Positions 6,811 to 13,579 of a stretch of 18,257 nucleotides of DNA are shown in pieces (the stretch's first letter is position 1; every line of letters begins with the position of its first letter). A model generated the notes under the pieces. It was not told where the DNA came from and made no database searches. It saw only the letters and a list, made by a program, of their open reading frames with translations. Both the position numbers and the translations under genes were made by a program. Source of the stretch: CAYUKK01 sp964445305 (lineage in GTDB: Bacteria; Acidobacteriota; Aminicenantia; Aminicenantales; UBA8522); the NCBI GenBank assembly GCA_964445305.1, contig CAYUKK010000232.1, forward strand, positions 1 through 18,257, given 5' to 3'.

Positions 6811-9153
6811 ATGCGAAAAACTACTTGGTTAAGCTTCCTCCTTATTTTCTCCGCCTCGCTCTGGGCTCAAGAGCGGGTCGAGAGAATAGAGATCATTGGC
6901 AACGAGCGGGTCACGCGAGAGACCATTCTCTATTACCTCCAGTCGAGAGAAGGCGACTATTACAACGAGGAACTCCTCCGTAAGGACTTCCGAGTTCTCT
7001 GGTCGACGGGCTTCTTCTCGAATATCAAAATGGAAGAGGAGGATGGCGCTCGAGGCAAGATCATCAAGATCATTGTCGAGGAGAACCCCGTCATCCGGAG
7101 CATCACCTATAAAACCGGGAAAAAGGTCAAGGAGGATGATATCGTCAATAAGCTCAAGGAGAAAGACGAATATATCCTCCCCTATTCCTACTTCAGCTCG
7201 GCTAAGGTCCAGAGGGTGAGGGAAACGATCCTGAGCTTGCTGCAAGAGAAGGGCCTGCACGCGGCTAAGGTTGAAGTCGAATCCTCCCGGAAGGGCAAGA
7301 ACGAGATCGACGTCCTCTTCAAGGTTGATGAAGGTCCTAAAGTCAGAGTGGGCGAGGTCGAGTTTGTTGGCCTACCCAAGCTTCCGTCGAGTGTCCCGCT
7401 TGAAGCGATGAAATCCAACCAGCCGCACGGCGTTTTTTCCTGGGTTACAGGAAAAGATACGTACAAGGAAAACAAACTCACGGAGGACCTTAACCTGGTC
7501 AAGAAGAGATTCCAAGAGTACGGCTACATGGAAGCTGTCGTTGGCGAGCCGAGGACGGAGACGATCACCAAGCGGACCATCTTTTTCAGGAAACAGCCGA
7601 TGATGAAGATTGTCGTTCCGGTGAATGCAGGTTACCGTTACCTTGTCGGCGACATCACCATCGAGGGCAACAAAGCCATCTCCAGTGAATACTTGGGGCG
7701 TCTCATCAAGCTAAAAAGGGGCGAGGTTTACAGCACCAAGGTCAGGGAGAAGAGCGTCGAATCCATCGGGGAAGTTTACCGTAACCTGGGCTTCCTTTAC
7801 ATTCAGGTGATTCCGGTAGAAAGCCTTGATCCTAAGAACAAGAGGGTCAACGTGACTTACAACATCAATGAAGGAGAAGTCGCTTATCTCCACCGGCTGG
7901 ATTTCCGGGGCAATACGTACACCAAGGACAAGGTCATCCGCCGGGAAATGCTTCTCCGCGAGGGAGACCGCTTCAGCCTGGCCTTGTTCAAGGACAGCAT
8001 GCTTCGCATCAAGCAGCTTGGCCTTGTCGATTTGGAAAAAGAGCCGGATATCCGGCCGGACCCGGAAGACCCGACCAAGATCGTGGCCACCATCAACGTC
8101 AAGGAGTTGCAGCGCAACAACATCCAGTTCACGGCCGGCTACAGCGGTTATGAAGGGATGTACGTCGCCCTCAGCTATTCGACCGTCAATTTTATGGGCG
8201 CGGGCGAGAACCTGGAGATTACTGCCCAGTACGGGAAGCGAATCAAGAATTACGTTTTCGGGTTTTCCGAGCCCTATTTTCTCGACTATCCAATCACCCT
8301 CGGGTTCAACCTCTACGACCGGTACTTGGTTTTGCCCTACCTTTATGACCGGAAGGGACGCGGTGCGGACTTGATCGTGGGAGCCCGACTCAAAGGATAC
8401 CTCCGGGGAAACTTGACGTACAGCTTTGAAAAGCTCGAGATCAAGCCCTCTTCCTACGAGGGCACCGCGCTTATCGACCCCTACTATTATTCCGCTTATT
8501 CGAGTATGTACGCTTATCCTTACTATGGGTATGCTTTCGGGAAATACAACGTCAGCGCGATTATCCCGACCATTTATCGCTCGACGGTGGACAGCCCGTT
8601 GACGCCAACCCGTGGCATGATGTACCTCGCGTCGGCCAAGGTGGCGGGTGGGATTCTCGGCGGTGAAGTGAAATTTGTCAAACCCCATTTTGAATGGACC
8701 TTCTGGAAGCCGATTTTTCGAAACCAGTCCCTTGGACTTCACCTTGATTATTCTTTTATCAAGGCTTACGGCGGGTCGGCCATCCCCTTCTGGGAGAGGT
8801 TCTACATGGGCGGGGAGAGGGATATCCGCGGCTACGATATCTATTCCATCGGCCCGCGGTCGAGCGAGGGTACGCTCATAGGGGGGGAGAAATCGTTCCT
8901 TTTTAACGCTGAATACGTGTTCCAAGTCGGGGGTCCCCTTTACCTGATTCTTTTTTATGACCGGGGGAACTCCTATCTCCAGTCCCAGAAAATCAGCTTC
9001 AAGGACATGTTTTCTTCAACCGGCCTGGAGGCAAGGATTTTTGTTCCGGCCCTGCGTGTTCCCTTTCGATTGATTTTCGCCTATAATAATCGGCGAATCT
9101 TCCAAGGAGACACGAATTTCAATTTCCGGTTCGCCATCGGAACAACATTTTAA
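6811..9153 (+). CDS. bamA: Outer membrane protein assembly factor BamA
   Basis: This 780-residue Omp85 protein folds and inserts beta-barrel proteins into the outer membrane. A signal peptide covers residues 1 to about 20 (MRKTTWLSFLLIFSASLWAQ). Five POTRA domains can be placed roughly at 22-92, 93-177, 178-274, 275-357 and 358-432. The barrel runs from about 437 to the end. The conserved IRGY of loop L6 is at 672-675, and the C-terminal beta-signal ends in phenylalanine (NFRFAIGTTF). Length is close to the E. coli protein (810). A barrel loop at about 549-580 carries 11 tyrosines, which is unusual. No clear Shine-Dalgarno precedes ATG 6811, and the promoter sits immediately upstream. ompH follows after 33 bases. 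Confidence 0.96.
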   Translation: MRKTTWLSFLLIFSASLWAQERVERIEIIGNERVTRETILYYLQSREGDYYNEELLRKDFRVLWSTGFFSNIKMEEEDGARGKIIKIIVEENPVIRSITYKTGKKVKEDDIVNKLKEKDEYILPYSYFSSAKVQRVRETILSLLQEKGLHAAKVEVESSRKGKNEIDVLFKVDEGPKVRVGEVEFVGLPKLPSSVPLEAMKSNQPHGVFSWVTGKDTYKENKLTEDLNLVKKRFQEYGYMEAVVGEPRTETITKRTIFFRKQPMMKIVVPVNAGYRYLVGDITIEGNKAISSEYLGRLIKLKRGEVYSTKVREKSVESIGEVYRNLGFLYIQVIPVESLDPKNKRVNVTYNINEGEVAYLHRLDFRGNTYTKDKVIRREMLLREGDRFSLALFKDSMLRIKQLGLVDLEKEPDIRPDPEDPTKIVATINVKELQRNNIQFTAGYSGYEGMYVALSYSTVNFMGAGENLEITAQYGKRIKNYVFGFSEPYFLDYPITLGFNLYDRYLVLPYLYDRKGRGADLIVGARLKGYLRGNLTYSFEKLEIKPSSYEGTALIDPYYYSAYSSMYAYPYYGYAFGKYNVSAIIPTIYRSTVDSPLTPTRGMMYLASAKVAGGILGGEVKFVKPHFEWTFWKPIFRNQSLGLHLDYSFIKAYGGSAIPFWERFYMGGERDIRGYDIYSIGPRSSEGTLIGGEKSFLFNAEYVFQVGGPLYLILFYDRGNSYLQSQKISFKDMFSSTGLEARIFVPALRVPFRLIFAYNNRRIFQGDTNFNFRFAIGTTF

Positions 9154-9186
9154 CTAAACGTCTGAACCCATTGAAGGAGGAGAAAG

Positions 9187-9723
9187 ATGAAGAAGAGTAG
9201 CCTCAACATTCTCACGTTCCTTTTGCTTCTTGTGGCTGCAGTCTCTTGGAGTCTGGCTCAAGAGGGCCCGAAAATCGGGGTCATCAATTCGGCTGAGGTT
9301 CTGGAGAAATCAGCTGAGGGAAAGAAGGTCATTGCCAGGTTGCAGGAGAGAGACAAGGCTAACCAGGCGGCGCTCACCAAGCTCGACGATGAAATCCGTC
9401 AGCTCGAGACGAAGCTCAGCACCCAGCGACTGACGCTTACCGAAGAAGCCCTTTTCCAGATGAACTCTGATTTGGAGCGAAAGCGCACGGAGAGGAAGCG
9501 CGTAGCCGAGGATGCTTACCGCGACTGGAACGAGTTGCAGGTGAAGCTCTACACCCGCGTCCAGAACGAGTTGATCCCCATTATCGAACAGCTGGGCAAA
9601 GAAAAAGGCATGGATATCATTTTTGACCTGGCTAAGAGCGGCGCCGTGTATTATAATGCGGCCATCGACCTTACCGCCGAGGTCATCAAACGCTACGACG
9701 CCAGCAAGGCCACGGCGAAATAA
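9187..9723 (+). CDS. ompH: Periplasmic chaperone OmpH/Skp family
   Basis: This 178-residue exported protein starts with a signal peptide (MKKSSLNILTFLLLLVAAVSWSLAQ). The mature part has the short conserved start KIGVINSAEVL. A long charged coiled coil follows at about 45-120, forming the tentacles of the Skp trimer. It ends in a small domain with EQLGKEKGMDIIFDL and AAIDLTAEVIKRYD, typical of OmpH. Skp holds unfolded outer-membrane proteins on the way to BamA. ATG 9187 follows a strong AAGGAGGAG. The gene lies between bamA and fabZ, the usual place in diderms, although lpxD, which often follows it, is missing. Confidence 0.94.
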   Translation: MKKSSLNILTFLLLLVAAVSWSLAQEGPKIGVINSAEVLEKSAEGKKVIARLQERDKANQAALTKLDDEIRQLETKLSTQRLTLTEEALFQMNSDLERKRTERKRVAEDAYRDWNELQVKLYTRVQNELIPIIEQLGKEKGMDIIFDLAKSGAVYYNAAIDLTAEVIKRYDASKATAK

Positions 9724-9745
9724 AGAGCAGCGCCTTTGGCAAGCG

Positions 9746-10198
9746 GTGATTAAAGTCGAAGAGATCCTCAAGATTCTTCCCCATCGTTATCCTTTTCTGC
9801 TCGTCGACCGCGTTCTGGATATCCAACCCGGGAAATCCATCGTTGCTGTCAAGAATGTAACCTGCAATGAATCCTTTTTCGAGGGCCATTTTCCTGAAAT
9901 CAAGATCATGCCCGGAGTGCTGGTCGTCGAAGCGCTGGCCCAGGCGGGGGGCATTCTCCTTTACCATTCGTTGGCTGACCCGGCGAATAAGTTTGTCGTC
10001 TTGAGCAAGATCCAGAATGCCCGATTCAGGAAAATGGTTAAACCAGGCGACCAGCTGAGGCTCGAAGCAGAGATCATCAAGGTTAAAGCCCGGCTCTGCC
10101 ATGTCCGGGGGAGGGCGTTGGTGAGCGGCGAAGTCGTGGCCGAGGGGGAAATTTTGGCCTCGATTCTCGACCTTGAGGACCTCGATGAGCAGACGTGA
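9746..10198 (+). CDS. fabZ: 3-hydroxyacyl-ACP dehydratase FabZ
   Basis: This roughly 150-residue hot-dog-fold enzyme dehydrates 3-hydroxyacyl-ACP in fatty-acid elongation, competing with LpxA for the same substrates. Motifs are LPHRYPFLLVDRV (11-23) and FFEGHFPEIKIMPGVLVVEALAQAGG, with catalytic His48 and Glu62, 14 residues apart as in E. coli (54 and 68). The frame is open far upstream into ompH with no support. GTG 9746, 22 bases after the ompH stop, gives the standard N-terminus (M)IKVEEILKILPHRYP. The ribosome binding site is weak, so translation may depend on coupling to ompH. The end overlaps the lpxA start by 14 bases. Confidence 0.94.
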   Translation: MIKVEEILKILPHRYPFLLVDRVLDIQPGKSIVAVKNVTCNESFFEGHFPEIKIMPGVLVVEALAQAGGILLYHSLADPANKFVVLSKIQNARFRKMVKPGDQLRLEAEIIKVKARLCHVRGRALVSGEVVAEGEILASILDLEDLDEQT

Positions 10199-11012
10199 GG
10201 TCTTCATCCATCCCACGGCTACGGTTCACCCCCGCTCGGAGCTCGACGAGGGAGTCTGGATAGGTCCCCACTGTTATGTCGGGGAGAAAGTCACCATTCA
10301 CAGGAATACGCGTCTCGAAGCTTATCTTTATATCGAAGGCAGAACAGAGATTGGCCCTGACTGCCGTTTTTCACCCTTTTCCGTCATTGGGACTCCTCCC
10401 CAGGATGTAACCTATGGGGATGAGGAGACGCTCGTCCGCATCGGCAGCCGGAATATCTTTCGAGAGTTCATGACCATCCACCGGGGAACGGCCAAAGGCG
10501 GTGGACAGACAGTAATCGGCGATGACAACTATTTCATGGCTTACTCCCATATTGCCCACGATTGCCGAGTTGGAAACGGGACAATCTTTACCAACGCCGC
10601 CACGCTGGGAGGCCATGTCCAAGTTGATGACTACGCGACGATCAGTGCTTTCAGTGCTGTCCACCAGTTTTGCCGTATCGGCAAGCATGCCTACGTCGGC
10701 GGTTTCACCGTCGTCACCCAAGACGTGCTCCCCTTCTGTCGAGTAGCGGGGATGAGGCCGGTCCTCATTTATGGACTGAACGCCGTCGGCTTGCGACGTC
10801 GGGGCTTCAGCCGGGAACGGATCACTGCCCTCAAGGAGATGTTCAAGGTCATTTTCTACTCCGACCTCAACACCAGCCAGGCCGTCGACAGGATCAAAGC
10901 CACTTTTTCCCCCAGCGAAGACAGGGAAGAGATCCTCGCTTTTATCGCCGCCTCAAAAAGGGGGATCATCAAGAAAGCCGCATCACCATGGGAGAACGAA
11001 TCGGAATTTTAG
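10185..11012 (+). CDS. lpxA: UDP-N-acetylglucosamine acyltransferase LpxA
   Basis: This 275-residue cytoplasmic enzyme transfers a 3-hydroxyacyl chain from ACP to the 3-position of UDP-GlcNAc (or its 3-amino analogue), the first step of lipid A synthesis. Left-handed beta-helix hexapeptide repeats fill residues 6 to about 185, followed by a helical C-terminus. Numbering coincides with E. coli in the active site: HIAHDC puts catalytic His at 125, and AVHQFC follows at 158-163. Gly173, the E. coli acyl-length ruler, is retained, which suggests room for a chain of about C14 rather than C10 (inference). An in-frame TTG lies four codons upstream, but ATG 10185 has GAGG six bases ahead. The end overlaps lpxI by 25 bases. 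Confidence 0.96.
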   Translation: MSRREVFIHPTATVHPRSELDEGVWIGPHCYVGEKVTIHRNTRLEAYLYIEGRTEIGPDCRFSPFSVIGTPPQDVTYGDEETLVRIGSRNIFREFMTIHRGTAKGGGQTVIGDDNYFMAYSHIAHDCRVGNGTIFTNAATLGGHVQVDDYATISAFSAVHQFCRIGKHAYVGGFTVVTQDVLPFCRVAGMRPVLIYGLNAVGLRRRGFSRERITALKEMFKVIFYSDLNTSQAVDRIKATFSPSEDREEILAFIAASKRGIIKKAASPWENESEF

Positions 11013-11812
11013 CCGGCTCGGGAGCTTTCGTCGCTCGCCTTCTCTCCGAGCTTCAGGGAAAGGGGGAGACGTGCGTCGTCGTCGGGGTCGAAGGCGAAAC
11101 GGAGCGGGAGCTGGAAGGCCGAGCGGGTTCTTTTCTTTGGGTCAGGCCGGGCGAGCTCGGTAAGGCGGTTGCCTGGCTCAAGAGCGAGGACGTCAAGAGC
11201 GTGCTCCTCGTCGGAAAGGTGAGGCCGGCTGCCCTGTTGGCGAAGGAGCATTTCGACAGCGCGGCCAGGCTCATCTGGGAGAAAACCGCGCCCAAATCAG
11301 CGGCTCAGGTGCTGCGGGCTGTCATCTTGTTTTTGGAACAAAATGGCCTTGAGGTGAGGAGTCCTTTGCCTTTCTTTGAGCCCTTCTTCTGTCGTCAAGG
11401 CGTGCTTACCGGCTCATCGCCTTCATCTGCTCTCCTCGAGGATATGGATTTTGGGTTGAGCATGGCCAAGCGCTTGGCTGATTGGGAAATTGGGCAGACG
11501 GTCATCGTCAAAGAGGGAATCGTTGTCGCTGTCGAGGGCCTGGAGGGCACAGACCGGGCCATTCTTCGGGGAGGAGAGCTGGCGGGTCCTGGCGTCGTCG
11601 TGGCCAAGGCCGGCCGGACTGAACAGGATGTACGCGTCGATGTGCCGGGCGTCGGGCTCGACACCATCAAAGCTCTCATCCAGGCCAAGGCAGCCGGTTT
11701 GGCCATCGAAGCTGAAGGAGTTGCTTTTTTTGAGAAGGCCGAAGCCTTGGCCCTGGCCGAAGCCCACGGCATCACCATCGCCGCTCGCCGGCTCCCCGAA
11801 GGAGGTGGTTGA
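10988..11812 (+). CDS. lpxI: UDP-2,3-diacylglucosamine pyrophosphatase LpxI
   Basis: This 274-residue protein of the LpxI family (formerly DUF1009) hydrolyses UDP-2,3-diacylglucosamine to lipid X, the job done by LpxH in E. coli. Family features are the N-terminal MGERIGILAGSGAF, GKVRPAALL (77-85), EGTDRAILR (186-194), PGVVVAKAG and QDVRVDVPGVGLDTI (213-227). The catalytic aspartate of the family is expected in this last acidic stretch. The frame extends far upstream inside lpxA; ATG 10988 is chosen because it gives the family N-terminus and a normal 25-base overlap. The lpxA-lpxI order is common in bacteria that lack LpxH. Its stop shares one base with the next start (TGATG). Confidence 0.93.
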   Translation: MGERIGILAGSGAFVARLLSELQGKGETCVVVGVEGETERELEGRAGSFLWVRPGELGKAVAWLKSEDVKSVLLVGKVRPAALLAKEHFDSAARLIWEKTAPKSAAQVLRAVILFLEQNGLEVRSPLPFFEPFFCRQGVLTGSSPSSALLEDMDFGLSMAKRLADWEIGQTVIVKEGIVVAVEGLEGTDRAILRGGELAGPGVVVAKAGRTEQDVRVDVPGVGLDTIKALIQAKAAGLAIEAEGVAFFEKAEALALAEAHGITIAARRLPEGGG

Positions 11813-12726
11813 TGGATAAAGTTCGTGTCGGAATCATCGGCGTTGGCTACCTGGGCACCCAGCATGCTCGCATTCTATCCTACCTTGAGGAAGCTGAGCT
11901 CAAGGGAGTGGCGGACGTCGATTTCCAGAAAGCGGTCCAGATTGGCAACCGCCATGGCGTCAACTATTACCAGAACTACGAGGAGATGCTCGATGAGATC
12001 GATGCCGCCATCGTCTCGACCCCGACTTCCGAGCATTTCCCCATTTCCATGAACCTTCTTCGCCAGGGCAAATCCGTTTTGGTCGAAAAACCCATCACCG
12101 AAACGGTCGAGCAGGCCGAGGAACTCGTTGACCTGGCCCGGCGCAACGGACTCATTCTTCAAGTGGGCCACCTGGAGAGGTTCAACCCGGCTGTCGAGGC
12201 TGTCGAGACCCTGATCCGGCAGCCCAGGTTCATCGAGGTCCAGCGGTTGGGCTCCTTCTCCGCTCGCTCCTTGGACATCGATGTCGTCCTTGACCTGATG
12301 ATCCATGACCTGGACATCATCACGGCCATGGTCAAGGATGAAGTCAGCGTTATCCGGGCCTCGGGTATCCATGTTCTTTCCGAGAAGATTGACATCGCCA
12401 ACGCCCGTCTTGAGTTCAAGACGGGGTGTGTCGCCACGCTGACGGCCAGTCGAGTCCATCAGGGAAAAGTGAGGAAGCTACGGATTTTTGAGCCAACTGT
12501 CTATTATTCGATCGATTATATTGACCAGGAAGTCAAAGTCTTCCCTCTTGACGGGCGGCAGACCGATATCAAGACGCTGAAAATCCAGAAGGAGGAGCCC
12601 CTCAAGAAAGAGTTGCGGAATTTTCTCGCCTCTGTCCGCACCGGCCAGCCATCGAAAGTGAGCGGTGAGGAGGGCTTGCGAGCTCTCCGCTTAGCTTATA
12701 GCGTCCTCCGGGAAGCCGAGGGCTAG
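11812..12726 (+). CDS. Gfo/Idh/MocA-family dehydrogenase, possible GnnA-like
   Basis: This 304-residue protein has an N-terminal Rossmann fold with GIIGVGYLG (8-15 region), the EKP motif (92-94) and GHLERFNP (119-126). Its C-terminal domain carries DVVLDLMIHDLDI, in which His165 is a likely catalytic residue. It follows lpxI with a one-base overlap and GGAGG six bases ahead. From established knowledge, GnnA of Acidithiobacillus and Leptospira is a dehydrogenase of this superfamily that oxidises UDP-GlcNAc at C3. GnnB then aminates the product, allowing amide-linked acylation by LpxA. The lpx context makes a GnnA role plausible, but no GnnB aminotransferase follows, so this is inference. Another sugar-nucleotide oxidoreductase role remains possible. 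Confidence 0.85.
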   Translation: MDKVRVGIIGVGYLGTQHARILSYLEEAELKGVADVDFQKAVQIGNRHGVNYYQNYEEMLDEIDAAIVSTPTSEHFPISMNLLRQGKSVLVEKPITETVEQAEELVDLARRNGLILQVGHLERFNPAVEAVETLIRQPRFIEVQRLGSFSARSLDIDVVLDLMIHDLDIITAMVKDEVSVIRASGIHVLSEKIDIANARLEFKTGCVATLTASRVHQGKVRKLRIFEPTVYYSIDYIDQEVKVFPLDGRQTDIKTLKIQKEEPLKKELRNFLASVRTGQPSKVSGEEGLRALRLAYSVLREAEG

Positions 12727-12727
12727 G

Positions 12728-12748
12728 GGAGAGGACACCTGCCTCTCC
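12728..12748. terminator. Hairpin between convergent genes, possible shared terminator
   Basis: A perfect seven-base stem, GGAGAGG (12728-12734) with CCTCTCC (12742-12748), encloses a seven-base loop. It fills the 21 bases between the two facing stop codons. Neither strand has a T-run after it, so it is a weak intrinsic terminator at best. Position is the main argument. Confidence 0.4.
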
Positions 12749-13479
12749 TACTTAGGCATAGCAAAAAGGGAATCCTCGAGGTTGGAGTTGAACGTTACCT
12801 TGGTCACGGTCATGCGCACGTATTCCTGGCCGTCCTGGCTTATCGTCATGGAATGGGCGACGACCGTGCCGTTTACCTTGCGGTAATCCGAGAAGACGGT
12901 TTCGCCCATGACCTCGACGCCCGCTTGGTTGAGAGTTATCCCCTTAGTCTTATAAACCAGATGGGTTGTCGGGTCGAGGTAGTGGGTTAGCTTATGACCG
13001 TCGGACATCGTCTGCTCCAGGACGAGGTAATCCTTGGCTTCGATTTTTTCTGTGCCCTTGAATTCGTACATAATGCCGTATTTTTCAGGATTGAGGAGTG
13101 CATCGTTACCCAGGGCTTGCCGTTTGATTTCCCGGGCAATGTTTTCCGGCACTTGCTCGGCCTGCATGGTTTGGGGGTTGATCATCCAGGCTGTTTCGCC
13201 ATCATACGCCTGGGTAATGACCATGCCCATGAACTCCATGTCCATACGCATCTTGTTCGGTTCCTTGAGGTACATGGTCAGGGAGCCGTTGATGCCCATC
13301 TGGATGATTTCCATAGTCCCGGATATTGTCGTGTCCTTGATGGCTTCCAGGGTTTTCCGTCCGCCCTGGGCCTCGATCATCTTGGCCAAGACATCCTTGG
13401 TGGTTTGGCATCGAGAGCCGGGGGAGAAGAAGAAAAGCAAGAGTAACGCGGCCAGCCCTAAGGTTAAAGTCTTTTTCAT
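12748..13479 (-). CDS. LolA-like outer-membrane lipoprotein-sorting family protein
   Basis: This 243-residue exported protein starts with a signal peptide (MKKTLTLGLAALLLLFFFSPG). A cysteine follows at about 24, but the preceding residues (GSR) do not form a lipobox, so it is probably periplasmic rather than a lipoprotein. The mature part begins with DVLAKMIEAQGGRKTLEAIKDTTISGTMEI. It continues with strand-rich segments such as GSLTMYLKEPNKMRMDMEF and YDGETAWMINPQ, the pattern of the LolA/LolB-like fold seen in many secreted proteins of unknown ligand. ATG 13479 has AAGGAGGAAAT just ahead; the frame extends 15 codons upstream without a ribosome binding site. It is transcribed towards the lpx operon and is unlikely to be LolA itself. 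A lipid- or lipoprotein-binding role is inference. Confidence 0.85.
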   Translation of the reverse strand: MKKTLTLGLAALLLLFFFSPGSRCQTTKDVLAKMIEAQGGRKTLEAIKDTTISGTMEIIQMGINGSLTMYLKEPNKMRMDMEFMGMVITQAYDGETAWMINPQTMQAEQVPENIAREIKRQALGNDALLNPEKYGIMYEFKGTEKIEAKDYLVLEQTMSDGHKLTHYLDPTTHLVYKTKGITLNQAGVEVMGETVFSDYRKVNGTVVAHSMTISQDGQEYVRMTVTKVTFNSNLEDSLFAMPK

Positions 13480-13532
13480 GATTTCCTCCTTGGAAAAGGA
13501 CTCCATGCCGAATCGTTTCGACATCTTGTTTT

Positions 13533-13562
13533 ATTTTACGTAATCCGGGGGATAGAGTTCAA
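13533..13562 (-). promoter_or_regulatory. Probable promoter of the LolA-like gene
   Basis: On the minus strand, TTGAAC (13562-13557), an 18-base spacer and TAAAAT (13538-13533). Transcription would start near 13526, giving a leader of about 47 bases before ATG 13479. It lies just after the stop codon of the upstream M14 gene, so the two leftward genes need not be one transcript. Confidence 0.5.
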
Positions 13563-13579
13563 TTCTTTTCTCAGATACA

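Noticed and set aside
7711..8925. 404-codon open frame antisense to bamA
   Set aside because: It lies wholly inside the well-supported bamA gene, shows no family motifs and has no ribosome binding site. Long antisense frames are expected in GC-rich coding DNA.
12748..13479. True LolA partner of the LolCD genes
   Set aside because: It is on the opposite strand in a different transcription unit, and its similarity is to the broad LolA/LolB-like fold. Orthology to LolA is not supported.
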